A stretch of DNA of 64,000 nucleotides from Actinomyces sp. oral taxon 170 str. F0386 (GTDB lineage: Bacteria > Actinomycetota > Actinomycetes > Actinomycetales > Actinomycetaceae). The DNA lies in contig NZ_GL882511.1 in NCBI RefSeq assembly GCF_000195595.1, forward strand, positions 1 through 64,000. The letters are read 5' to 3'. The translations under genes and the position numbers were made by a program. Each line of letters starts with the position of its first letter. Position 1 is the first letter of the stretch. This document shows, piece after piece, positions 33,038-41,431 of this stretch. The notes under the pieces were generated by a model. The model was not told the DNA's origin and did no database searches. It worked only from the letters and a program-made list of their open reading frames with translations.

Positions 33038-34396
33038 ATGCCACAGGTCACCGGAGCCACCCACGAGGTGGGCGTGGACCAGCTGTTCTTCTCCACTACT
33101 GACGCGCGCGGCGTCATCCGCCACTCCAACAACGTATTCATCGAGCTCTCCCGGTATCGACGTGATGAGCTCTCCGGTGCCCCGCACAACATCATCCGCC
33201 ACCCGGAGATGCCCGGCGGAGCCTTCAAGGCCATGTGGGACACCCTGCAGACCGGCAGCCCCTTCGCGGCCTACGTGCGCAACCTTGCCGCCGACGGCAG
33301 TGAGTACGACGTCTTCGCCACTGTCACCCCGCTGTCCGACGGCGGCTACCTCTCGGTGCGCACCCGACCGGTGTGCACCAATCTGTTCGACACCGCGTGC
33401 GCCATCTACCGCGATGCCCGTGCGGTGGAGGACCAGGCGATCAGTGCCGGTGCCAACCGCCGGGCGGCGGCCGAGCACGGGCTTGGCCGCATCGCCGAGC
33501 TCCTGGCCGGGGCGGGCCTGTCCTCCTACGAGGAGTTCCAGAACGCGGCCCTGCCGGCAGAGGTGGCGCGCCGTGAGGAGCTCTCCGACGGCATCCCGGT
33601 GCGCCCCGGGGCCACCGGGAACCTGCGCGTCATGCTCGACTCGGTCACCACCATCGCCACCGGGCTCGACTCATGGATGTCCGGCCAGCAGCAGCTCGCC
33701 GAGCTGTCCGCCTCGCTCAAGGCCGCAGGCACGGGCCTGACCCAGACCCTTGAGGACCCGCGCCTGCTGCCTGAGCGGATCGCCGCCCTGGACCGCTCCG
33801 ACCCCCGGGTCAAGCCCCTCGCCGACCTGCTGGACCTGTGGACCCAGATGCAGGGGCTGGTCAGCCCTCTGGTGACCCGGCTCGTCGACACCCTGGCCCA
33901 GCTCGACACCAACGGTGCCCGGACCCGCTTCCGTATCGCCCTGGCCCGCCTGCACGCCACCATCACCTCGCTGTTCACCGTCGAGCTCATCGACGGCGTC
34001 GGAGACCCGCAGTACTCGGCCGAGGCGATTCCGGACCTCATCGAGTCACTCAACGACGGCATCGCCGAGATGGAGCGTCAGGCCCGGGCACACAGCGCGC
34101 TTGCCGCGCAGGCGGTGGCCTATATCGGCGAGGCCAGTCGCATGATGACGATTCCCAACCAGCTCCTCATGCTGTGGACCGGTTCGCCCGCCTCCACCGA
34201 TCCTGCCCTGCCCGCCGCGGCCGCCGAGCTCTCAGCGGCCGCCTCTGGTGTGGTCGAGTCCGTCGGCCACCGCCTGGCCGAGCTCGATGCGCTCGCCGCC
34301 CGTTGCCAGGCCATCAATGTCGCCGACGGCGCCGCAGACCTGCGGGGCGCGCTGAGCTCGTTCACGACAGCGGCCAGTGCTGTCGCCCCGCGCTGA
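33038..34396 (+). CDS. Aer-like PAS-domain protein without recognised output domain
   Basis: The 452-residue protein opens with a PAS domain of the Aer type: LFFSTTDARGVIRHSNNVFIELSRYRRDELSGAPHNIIRHPEMPGGAFKAMWDTLQTG (residues ~15-75), then AYVRNLAADGSEYDVFATVTPL. In Aer this domain binds FAD and senses redox state for chemotaxis. The rest (~115-452) is Ala/Leu-rich and helical, without HAMP, methyl-accepting, kinase or GGDEF motifs. The AAGGAG at 33023 supports the ATG at 33038. No motility genes are in view, so a cytoplasmic redox-sensing role with an unknown partner is inferred. Confidence 0.8.
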   Translation: MPQVTGATHEVGVDQLFFSTTDARGVIRHSNNVFIELSRYRRDELSGAPHNIIRHPEMPGGAFKAMWDTLQTGSPFAAYVRNLAADGSEYDVFATVTPLSDGGYLSVRTRPVCTNLFDTACAIYRDARAVEDQAISAGANRRAAAEHGLGRIAELLAGAGLSSYEEFQNAALPAEVARREELSDGIPVRPGATGNLRVMLDSVTTIATGLDSWMSGQQQLAELSASLKAAGTGLTQTLEDPRLLPERIAALDRSDPRVKPLADLLDLWTQMQGLVSPLVTRLVDTLAQLDTNGARTRFRIALARLHATITSLFTVELIDGVGDPQYSAEAIPDLIESLNDGIAEMERQARAHSALAAQAVAYIGEASRMMTIPNQLLMLWTGSPASTDPALPAAAAELSAAASGVVESVGHRLAELDALAARCQAINVADGAADLRGALSSFTTAASAVAPR

Positions 34397-34467
34397 GGCT
34401 TCCGGCACTCTCCGGCTCGGGGAGACGCGCTGGCAGAGCGCGAACGCCGTACGGGTGGACAACGGCA

Positions 34468-34499
34468 CCGGTTGGCGAACGCTTCCGTTCGCCAACCGG
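34468..34499. terminator. Bidirectional terminator hairpin
   Basis: A perfect 14-base inverted repeat (CCGGTTGGCGAACG, loop CTTC) lies between the convergent PAS and M48 protease genes and can serve both. Confidence 0.8.
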
Positions 34500-34521
34500 C
34501 GCCATTGTGCTGACGCCGAGC

Positions 34522-35874
34522 TCAGCTCTGGCCGGTCTCGGAGTGCGGGGTCTCCGGGCGCGTAGCGTCGGCGGGTGTTGTCCCCGGGGTATCCACGTGC
34601 TGCTCCTGCGCGGGGCTTGCCGGCGGGGTGTACCCGTACGCGCCGGGCTGCTGTGGCCCCACAGAGCCAGTCGTACTCGAGTCGCCTGTGAAGGCCCCCT
34701 GCCCGACCGGCTCGGTACGAATCGGGACCGGGGAGGCCCAGCGCAGCTCGTTGCGGGGAGTCTCGTAGGACACCCCCGGGTATCGGCCGAACTGCTCCTC
34801 GCTGAGCACGCTCAAGGTGGTGGAGTCCAGCACCGCGAGCATCTGCTCCGGCGTCGGCCAGGAACCGGAGCGCTGGTAGCCGCTGGGAGCCGAGGGCGGG
34901 AACCATGCGGTCGACTCCGGCGGGCGGATCATGAGCCGTCCCGGGCGGCTGCGGTCGCGCAGGGCGTGGGCGCGCCAGGTGTTGATCGGGTGGCTGGAGA
35001 GCCAGTTGCTCATGTGGAGCCAGAAACCCTTCTCGCGCGTGGCGCGATCGGCCAGCGCATGGGTGTTGACCTCGGCCCCCAGGTACTTGCCGCCGGAGAG
35101 GACCCCCATGGCCCCGGGCACGCCCTCAGGCGCATAGGCGTAGCCGTGGTTGTCGGCCGTGTACTCCTGGGCGCGCGAGAACGCCTGGCCCAGGAAGGGC
35201 ACGTAGGCCACCAGCTGGGAGAAGATGAGACGGAAGTAGGAGACGTGGCCGGCGGCGATGTGGCCGACCTCATGGCCGATGATGAAGCGCAGCGCCTCGG
35301 GGTCCCGTGCCTGGCCGCCGATCTCGAACAGGTCGGAGTAGACGGCCACGAAGCGCCGGAAGCCGTGGCCGGCGGCGAAGGCGTTGATCTGGCCGTTGCC
35401 CAGCACCACGTAGGCGTCAGGAACCCGGCGCAGACCGAGTTCCCTGGCCGCCTCCACGACCATCCGGTAGCCCTCCGGGAACTGCGTAGGGGACATCTGT
35501 ACCGAGGTCGCCCTCAGCTGGGCGTACAGGAAGGCGCGGATGATCCATATGAGGAGGGGGAAGAGGGGGATGACCAGGAGCACCTGAGACAGGGTGCCTC
35601 CATCGAGGAACAGGTTGCGGATCTCGGCCTCCGCTCCTGTGGCATCGGAGGAGGAGGCCAGCCAGCTGACGATGATGAACCACATGCCGTAGCCCGCGGC
35701 AGTGGTCAGGATTGCGGCGATGAGCAGCGGGTTCTCCGCGGGGTGGCGCAGAGCGCGGATTCCGGCGATGCCGTGAACGGTCGCACCGTTGAACATCCGG
35801 GGGCGGGAGGGCGGCCCGGTCGGCGGCGTGAGAGCGGAGGCGCCTGTGGCGTGAGACGGAACAGGTGGTTGCAT
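34522..35874 (-). CDS. M48-family membrane metalloprotease
   Basis: This 450-residue membrane zinc protease has two hydrophobic spans (~48-70 and ~95-118). The zinc motif HEVGHIAAGH follows near residue 200 (HExxH with a distal Glu expected later, in the AQEYTADNHG segment). A Pro/Gly/Thr-rich cytoplasmic tail of ~100 residues ends the protein. HtpX-like relatives degrade misfolded membrane proteins. It is divergent from the peptidyl-tRNA hydrolase gene, with a long hairpin between them. Confidence 0.88.
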   Translation of the reverse strand: MQPPVPSHATGASALTPPTGPPSRPRMFNGATVHGIAGIRALRHPAENPLLIAAILTTAAGYGMWFIIVSWLASSSDATGAEAEIRNLFLDGGTLSQVLLVIPLFPLLIWIIRAFLYAQLRATSVQMSPTQFPEGYRMVVEAARELGLRRVPDAYVVLGNGQINAFAAGHGFRRFVAVYSDLFEIGGQARDPEALRFIIGHEVGHIAAGHVSYFRLIFSQLVAYVPFLGQAFSRAQEYTADNHGYAYAPEGVPGAMGVLSGGKYLGAEVNTHALADRATREKGFWLHMSNWLSSHPINTWRAHALRDRSRPGRLMIRPPESTAWFPPSAPSGYQRSGSWPTPEQMLAVLDSTTLSVLSEEQFGRYPGVSYETPRNELRWASPVPIRTEPVGQGAFTGDSSTTGSVGPQQPGAYGYTPPASPAQEQHVDTPGTTPADATRPETPHSETGQS

Positions 35875-35981
35875 GATGGCAACTTAAACGACCCGCTTCA
35901 GAATCCCTCTCCTGCCGCAGGAGGATCTTCGCCACGCCATTTATCGGCCATATGGTAGGAAATAGTGCTGGTTCGTCGACC

Positions 35982-36029
35982 CCGCGGGCGTCAGGTCGCC
36001 CTCCGGGAGGCGCGACCTGACGCCCGCGG
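35982..36029. promoter_or_regulatory. Perfect 18-bp hairpin in a divergent intergenic region
   Basis: The arms CCGCGGGCGTCAGGTCGC and its exact complement are separated by 12 bases. It lies between the starts of the M48 protease and Pth2 genes, ending 24 bases before the Pth2 start, so it cannot be the terminator of either. It may be a 5'-UTR structure, an attenuator, or the terminator of an unseen small transcript. Confidence 0.55.
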
Positions 36030-36053
36030 TGACGACACCGTAGGCTCCTGACT

Positions 36054-36881
36054 GTGCCGTACTCCTTACCGTCTCCTTTGCTGTCCTCTTCGTCGTCGCC
36101 ATCCTCCGTGCCGCAGCCGCCCTCCCTGTCCGGCAACGTGGACCACACGGTGCCCTGGGGCATGCAGATCGCCGTGCGCTACGACAAGGTTCACCCGCCT
36201 CGGCGCATCGACGTCGCCGAGGCCGCCGCCCGCGCCGTCGTCTCCCTCCTGGCGGCGCCCGCCTCCGCCCCCGGCGGGCCGTGGAACCAGGCCGTCGACT
36301 ACTGGCGCGACGGGCGCATCCGCAAGCTCGTGCGCCGCGCCCGCGGCAAGCGCTGGGAGGAGGTTCAGGAGATCGACGGCGTCACCGTCACCCAGGACGG
36401 GCCGGTGGGGTGGGGGCAGGCCGCGGCGCGCGCCTTCATACCCGGTCCGGTGCGCCCCCTGCCCGGAGCCCTGGCCAAGACCCAGGTGGAGGGCACCCAC
36501 TTCCCGGACGGCAGTGAGCTGCCCCCGCCACCGGCTGCGATCACCGCGCGCGTCGCGAAGGACCCGGCTGCAGCCGACGAGATTGCGCTGGGAGCGGCGT
36601 CGGCCTCCACCGGGGCTCTCGTGACGATCGAGGTCACGCCCCTGCATGAGATGACCTCGGGCAAGCTCGCCGCCCAGTGCGGACACGCCGCCCAGCTCGC
36701 CTGGGAGAGCCCGGCAATGGAGCCCGCCCTGCGGCAGGCCTGGGCCGACGACGGCTACCGGGTGCGCGTCGTCGTGCCCAGCCGCGAGCAGTGGGAGGCC
36801 ACCGCCCGGCCCGTCCACGTCACCGACGCCGGCTTCACCGAGCTCGACGGCCCCACGGAAACGACCCGCGCCTACTGGTGA
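36054..36881 (+). CDS. Peptidyl-tRNA hydrolase, Pth2 type
   Basis: The C-terminal ~100 residues are a Pth2 domain: GKLAAQCGHAAQLAWE (the conserved K-x-x-AQ-x-x-HA loop), RVRVVVPSREQWEAT, and HVTDAGFTELDGPTETTRAYW. It frees peptides from peptidyl-tRNAs dropped by ribosomes. The N-terminal ~165 residues (VPWGMQIAVRYDKVHPPRRIDVAEAAARAVV) are an extension found in actinobacterial members. The start is GTG at 36054, with a Ser/Pro-rich leader before the first conserved strand. It stands alone; a strong hairpin sits just upstream. Confidence 0.85.
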   Translation: MPYSLPSPLLSSSSSPSSVPQPPSLSGNVDHTVPWGMQIAVRYDKVHPPRRIDVAEAAARAVVSLLAAPASAPGGPWNQAVDYWRDGRIRKLVRRARGKRWEEVQEIDGVTVTQDGPVGWGQAAARAFIPGPVRPLPGALAKTQVEGTHFPDGSELPPPPAAITARVAKDPAAADEIALGAASASTGALVTIEVTPLHEMTSGKLAAQCGHAAQLAWESPAMEPALRQAWADDGYRVRVVVPSREQWEATARPVHVTDAGFTELDGPTETTRAYW

Positions 36882-36906
36882 GTGCGGTCCTTCATAGGTT
36901 GCGCGC

Positions 36907-37509
36907 TTAGGCGCCAACATGGGAGTCCGAGGGCACAGCCGCCTTCTGAGATTCCGGCGTGCTGCGGAACACCCACAGCCGAATGAACACGTAGAGGTAA
37001 GCGGCCTCGCAGCAAGCCGAGATGAGACGAGCCAGGAAGAGATTGATCCCGAGCCAGGACAGCAGTTGGGTCAGCCCTTGGACGAAGACCAAAAACTGGC
37101 TGATGAGACCAATTGCGTAGCGTGATCCCTGGTTGACGAGGTGCCCGTGGGACTGGAAGTTCAACCAGCGGTTGAGCAGGAAGGAGTAGACACCCGCGAT
37201 GGCGTATCCGACCGATATGGACACTGGATGCCACCAATGCAGGTGGGTTTCGATAACCCACAGGCAGCCGACGTCCAGGAAGAAGGCCGAGCCGTTGATG
37301 ATCGCGTAGCCGATGAAGGTCACCGGCAGCCGGCTGCGTACGAATCCGGGCAGCACGGAGTGGATCGTCGTGATGAGGCGCAGGAAGACCTCGGGGGCGC
37401 GCCTCGCGCCGGAGGTCGGTGACTGGGCGGAGGACGTCGCCGAGGCGGGGGGTGCAGTAGCGGTAGCTGTGGTCTCGGGGGCCTGGTCGTCCGTCGTCGT
37501 TCCTGCCAT
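36907..37509 (-). CDS. GtrA-family membrane protein
   Basis: The 200-residue protein has a hydrophilic Thr/Ala-rich N-terminus (~50 residues) and four membrane helices with GtrA signatures: FIGYAIINGSAFFLDVGCLWVI, VGYAIAGVYSFLLNRWLNFQS, and AYLYVFIRLWVF. Family members are thought to move lipid-linked sugars across the membrane for wall or surface glycans. GGAAAGGA supports the ATG at 37509. It is convergent with the Pth2 gene. Confidence 0.85.
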   Translation of the reverse strand: MAGTTTDDQAPETTATATAPPASATSSAQSPTSGARRAPEVFLRLITTIHSVLPGFVRSRLPVTFIGYAIINGSAFFLDVGCLWVIETHLHWWHPVSISVGYAIAGVYSFLLNRWLNFQSHGHLVNQGSRYAIGLISQFLVFVQGLTQLLSWLGINLFLARLISACCEAAYLYVFIRLWVFRSTPESQKAAVPSDSHVGA

Positions 37510-37599
37510 GAGCCGTCCTTTCCTGGTGACTGCTGTCAGCAGGAGTCTTCCCCGCGGGCGCCGGTCAGGCAAGTCTCGAGAGAATGAGGCCGACCGGGC

Positions 37600-38253
37600 T
37601 CATCCTTGCAGGGCGGACGCGGCCTGTACCAGGGTCTGGGACACCTCGCGGCGCAGCAGCTCGCCCCCGGCGTCAGCCGGGTGGTGGATCGTACGCAAGC
37701 CCACTTCACGGGCCCCAGCGATGTTTCGGGCGCTGTCATCGACGAACAGGGCCTGGTCGGGCTCCACCCCCGCCAGCTCCAGCAGCCGAAGGAAGTAGGC
37801 GGCATCCGGTTTGGCAACCCCCAGCGTGCAGGAGTATCCGTCGATGTCGCACAGGCCGTCGTAGCCCAGCTGCTCACGCATCCAGGCCCGGCGTTCCCAC
37901 TGCTGGTTGGTGGCCAGGACCGTGGTGTAGCCCGCTTCGCGCAGGTCACCCACCAGCTGCCAGGCCAGAGGGTCAGGCGTGGCCCGATGCCACAGCTCAA
38001 GCAGGTCCGATACGTTCAGCTTCAGCCCCAGATCGTCCACTACTCGCTCCAGCAGCTCAGTGAGGGTCTCGCGGCCGGCCAGGGCGTCGGTCTCACCATC
38101 GATCATGGCTCGGGCGAAGGCGGGGCCGCCGCCGCGGGTCAGCGCCTCGTCCCACGGGGTGCCGATGAGCTGAAGGACGCCGTCGGCATCGAGCAGAACG
38201 GCGCGCACGGGAGTGGACGAGGCGGGCGGGATGACCGGATGAGAGAGGCTCAC
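37600..38253 (-). CDS. HAD-superfamily hydrolase
   Basis: This 217-residue phosphatase-like enzyme has motif I LLDADGV (nucleophile Asp), TVLATNQQ as motif II, and motif III Lys with motif IV in VAKPDAAYF...ALFVDDSARNI. It belongs to the subfamily IA/epoxide-hydrolase-N-like group; its substrate is not predictable. I chose the GTG at 38253 (VSLSHPV) since the frame above it extends into the divergent aminopeptidase gene. Confidence 0.82.
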   Translation of the reverse strand: MSLSHPVIPPASSTPVRAVLLDADGVLQLIGTPWDEALTRGGGPAFARAMIDGETDALAGRETLTELLERVVDDLGLKLNVSDLLELWHRATPDPLAWQLVGDLREAGYTTVLATNQQWERRAWMREQLGYDGLCDIDGYSCTLGVAKPDAAYFLRLLELAGVEPDQALFVDDSARNIAGAREVGLRTIHHPADAGGELLRREVSQTLVQAASALQG

Positions 38254-38333
38254 ACCCCGATTCTGCCCCAACCCGCACGACCGCGCGGCAGGTGTCGGTC
38301 TGATCCCGGGTGCACCAGTGGAAGACTGGGGCC

Positions 38334-39713
38334 ATGACTGATGCCGCCAATACACCCGCAGACGCCTTTCCCGGCTTTCGCTCCGGCAATCCTGCCCGCC
38401 GCCCGTCCGACGCCGGCGAGATCCTGCGCGACGAGAACGCCTACACCGACTCGCTCATCGACTTCGTGACAGCCTCGCCCAGCTCCTACCACGCCGCCGT
38501 CGAGGTCGCTCTGCGCCTGGAGGTGGCCGGCTTCACCCGCGCCGACGAGACCGTCTCCTGGCAGGCGGGTCTGCCCAGACTCGGCTACGTCATCCGCGAC
38601 GGCGCGCTCGCGGCCTGGGTGCTGCCCGAGGAGCTGACGCCGAGGGCGGGCATGCGCATCGTCGGCGCCCACACCGACTCCCCGGCCCTCAAGCTCAAGC
38701 CCAACGCCGCCGTTACCCGCTCGGGCTGGCAGCTCATCAACGCCGAGGTCTACGGCGGCCCCCTGCTCGCCTCGCTCCTCGACCGCGAGCTGGGCCTGGC
38801 CGGGCGCCTGACCACGCGCGACGGCGCCGTCCACCTCGTGCGCACCGGTCCTATCGCCCGCATCTCCCAGATCGCCCCACACCTGGACCGCAGCGTCAAC
38901 GACACCTTCCACCTGGACCGCCAGACCCACCTGCTGCCCCTGTGGTCGCTGGCCGGGCCTGACAGCGCCCCCGACGCCGTCGAGACCCACCTGTGCGAGA
39001 TCGCCGGCATCGACCCGGCCGATCTCGCCGGACACGACATCCTCACCTACCCCACCCAGGCCCCCGCCCGCTTTGGCCGGGAGGGGGAGTTCCTGGCCTC
39101 CTCCCGCCTGGACAACCTCTCCTCCGTCCACGCCGGACTCGTGGCCCTCGAGGCGCTCGCGGCCGCGCGGGTTGAGCCCACTGAGCCCGTCATCCTGGTC
39201 GCCTTCGACCACGAGGAGGTCGGCTCCGCCACCCGCTCCGGGGCCGGTGGGCCCTTCCTTGAGACGCTCCTGCGGCGCCTGGCCGGGGTTCTGGGGGTTG
39301 ACAGTGACGGCATCGAGGCTCTTCTGGCGCGCTCGACCTGCGTGAGCGCCGATGCCGGGCACTCCGTCCACCCCGCCTATGCTCACCTGCACGACCCGGC
39401 CGTCCAGCCGCTCATCAACCACGGCCCCCTGCTCAAGATCAATGCCCAGCAGCGCTACGCCACCGACGCCGTCGGAGCCGCGATCTGGGCGCGGGCCTGT
39501 GCGGCCGCGGATGTGCCGAGCCAGGACTTCGTCTCCAACAACGCCGTGTCCTGCGGCTCCACCATTGGCCCCATCACCGCCACCCGGCTCGGGATCACCA
39601 CCGTCGACGTCGGTGTGCCCCTGCTGAGCATGCACTCGGCCCGCGAGATGGGCGGTGTCAAGGACGGCCCCTGGCTCGCCCGGACCCTGCACGCCTACTG
39701 GCTGGGGGACTGA
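38334..39713 (+). CDS. M18-family aminopeptidase
   Basis: This 459-residue cytosolic zinc peptidase releases N-terminal residues, preferring acidic ones in characterised relatives. Family motifs: IVGAHTDSPALKLKPN (metal His/Asp) near residue 110, ASSRLDNLSSVHAGLVAL (metal Asp) near 260, VAFDHEEVGSATRSGAGGPF (catalytic Glu), SADAGHSVHP, and GVPLLSMHSAREM (metal His) near the C-terminus. Length and motif order are normal. The YchJ gene follows two bases after the stop, so they probably form one operon. Confidence 0.92.
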   Translation: MTDAANTPADAFPGFRSGNPARRPSDAGEILRDENAYTDSLIDFVTASPSSYHAAVEVALRLEVAGFTRADETVSWQAGLPRLGYVIRDGALAAWVLPEELTPRAGMRIVGAHTDSPALKLKPNAAVTRSGWQLINAEVYGGPLLASLLDRELGLAGRLTTRDGAVHLVRTGPIARISQIAPHLDRSVNDTFHLDRQTHLLPLWSLAGPDSAPDAVETHLCEIAGIDPADLAGHDILTYPTQAPARFGREGEFLASSRLDNLSSVHAGLVALEALAAARVEPTEPVILVAFDHEEVGSATRSGAGGPFLETLLRRLAGVLGVDSDGIEALLARSTCVSADAGHSVHPAYAHLHDPAVQPLINHGPLLKINAQQRYATDAVGAAIWARACAAADVPSQDFVSNNAVSCGSTIGPITATRLGITTVDVGVPLLSMHSAREMGGVKDGPWLARTLHAYWLGD

Positions 39714-39715
39714 GC

Positions 39716-40171
39716 ATGGTGGGACGGCAGGCGGACCGAAGGGCTCAGCCGGACTCGTCGATCCGCGCCGCGGGCGTGCGCGGCACCGCCCCCTGCCCCT
39801 GCGGCACGGGGCGCGCCTACGCCCAGTGCTGCGAGCCCTTCCACGACGGTACCCCGGCGCCCACCGCTGAGGCCCTCATGCGCTCGCGCTACACGGCCTT
39901 CGTGGTCGGCGATGAGGACTACCTCTTCCGGACCTGGCACCCGCGCACCCGACCCGAGGGCCCCTACTGCCACCCCGGCACGCAGTGGACGGGCCTGACC
40001 ATCCACGAGATCGTCGACGGCGTAGCGGGCGACGAGACCGGCGTCGTGGAGTTCATCGCCTCCTACCGCACCGGCGACGGGCACGGGGGAGTGGTGGCCG
40101 ACGCCCTGCGCGAGCGGTCCCGCTTCACCCGCCGAGCCGGCCGCTGGCTCTACCTCGACGCCGTCGGGTAG
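39716..40171 (+). CDS. YchJ/UPF0225-family protein with SEC-C motif
   Basis: The 151-residue protein has a zinc-binding SEC-C motif near the N-terminus (CPCGTGRAYAQCCEPF, residues ~27-42). An NTF2-like domain follows with LMRSRYTAFVVGDEDYLFRTWHP. The family is widespread, but its function is unproven. It starts immediately after the M18 aminopeptidase. Confidence 0.9.
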   Translation: MVGRQADRRAQPDSSIRAAGVRGTAPCPCGTGRAYAQCCEPFHDGTPAPTAEALMRSRYTAFVVGDEDYLFRTWHPRTRPEGPYCHPGTQWTGLTIHEIVDGVAGDETGVVEFIASYRTGDGHGGVVADALRERSRFTRRAGRWLYLDAVG

Positions 40172-40236
40172 TGCTGCAACCTCATACGGCCGGTTGCCGT
40201 GCTGGGCAGGGGCCAGCGGCTGTTTCGATGGCCGAT

Positions 40237-41343
40237 TCAGTGCCAGGTGCCGCGCCAGTACTGAATGGGCCAGGGGGCCTCGTCCCAGGAGCGCACGCCC
40301 AGGTCCGCCGCCCAACGCAGCGGCAGGTAGGGGTCGCGCAGAGCGGCCCGGCCCACCGCGATCGCGTCGACCTGGCCGGTGATGAGCGCCTGCTCGGCCT
40401 GCGCCGCCTCCTCAATGAGGCCCACACCCACTACCGGGACGCCGGTGCCGGACACGGCCCGCCTGACCTGCTCGGCCAGCGGCAGCTGGTAGCCGGGCCC
40501 CACTGGGACCGCGGTCGGGACGTTGCCGCCGCTGGAGATGTGCAGGACGTCGACGCCGGCCTCCACCAGCTCGCGACTGAAGGCGGCGGTCTCCTCGCCG
40601 GTGACGCCGCCGTCGGCCCAGTCCGAGGCGGACAGTCGGATGTCGAGAACCGTGTCCGTCCCGACGGCCTCGCGCACGGCCCGCACTACCTCCAGGGGGA
40701 AGCGCTGGCGGTTCTCGGCGCTCCCACCGTAGGAGTCGGTGCGCTGGTTGGACAGGGGCGAGCGGAACTCGTGAATGAGGTAGCCGTGGGCTCCGTGGAT
40801 CTCGACGACGTCGTACCCGGCCTCAACGGCGCGGCGCGCGGCTGCCGCGAAGGCCTCCACGATCCGGTTGATCCCGGTCTCGTCCAGCTCGGCGGGCACC
40901 GCGTGCTCGGGGTAGGGGATCGCACTGGGGGCCAGCAGGTCCCAACCCTCCAGGGTGCCGGTGCGTGCGCCCTCCACCTTGGGGCGCCACGGCGCGGTCC
41001 CTGACTTGCGGCCGCCGTGCCCGATCTGGACACCGGCGAGCGCCCCGCCGGCGTGGATCGCCTCCACCAGGCGGCGCTGGCCGGCGACCTGCTCGTCGGA
41101 CCACAGCCCCAGGTCGTTGGGGGACAGGCGCCCCTCGGGCGTGACGGCCGTGGCCTCCACGATGACCGTGCCGAAGCCACCCACCGCGCGGCTGGCGTAG
41201 TGGACCACGTGCCAATCGGTGACGACGCCGTCCTGCGCCTCGACCGTGTACATGCACATGGGCGGTAGCCACAGGCGGTTACGGGCGGTCAGCCCGCGCA
41301 TGGTCATCGGCTCAAGAATGCGCAGCGTGCTCGATGTGCTCAT
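40237..41343 (-). CDS. Old-yellow-enzyme NADH:flavin oxidoreductase (YqjM/NamA type)
   Basis: This 368-residue FMN-dependent ene-reductase has the OYE core: RNRLWLPPMCMYT at the start, VQIGHGGRKSG (FMN/His region), VVEIHGAHGYLIHEFRSPLSNQRTDSYGGSAENR (active site and phosphate loop), and DAIAVGRAALRDPYLPLR near the end. Characterised relatives reduce activated C=C bonds and nitro compounds, protecting against electrophiles. The gene is convergent with ychJ. Confidence 0.9.
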   Translation of the reverse strand: MSTSSTLRILEPMTMRGLTARNRLWLPPMCMYTVEAQDGVVTDWHVVHYASRAVGGFGTVIVEATAVTPEGRLSPNDLGLWSDEQVAGQRRLVEAIHAGGALAGVQIGHGGRKSGTAPWRPKVEGARTGTLEGWDLLAPSAIPYPEHAVPAELDETGINRIVEAFAAAARRAVEAGYDVVEIHGAHGYLIHEFRSPLSNQRTDSYGGSAENRQRFPLEVVRAVREAVGTDTVLDIRLSASDWADGGVTGEETAAFSRELVEAGVDVLHISSGGNVPTAVPVGPGYQLPLAEQVRRAVSGTGVPVVGVGLIEEAAQAEQALITGQVDAIAVGRAALRDPYLPLRWAADLGVRSWDEAPWPIQYWRGTWH

Positions 41344-41431
41344 GGCCTCACGCTACTCTTCCGACCGCCCGGCAGACATAGGGCGGGAATCACCCGTGCG
41401 ATCGCATCATGGAACCCATAGGCTCCCGGCC

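Noticed and set aside
33838-35958. Long plus-strand frame overlapping the PAS gene end and antisense to the M48 protease
   Set aside because: Composition is that of an off-frame shadow; M48 motifs on the other strand are unambiguous.
38250-39692. 480-codon minus-strand frame opposite the M18 aminopeptidase
   Set aside because: Antisense shadow; the plus strand carries all catalytic motifs of the peptidase.
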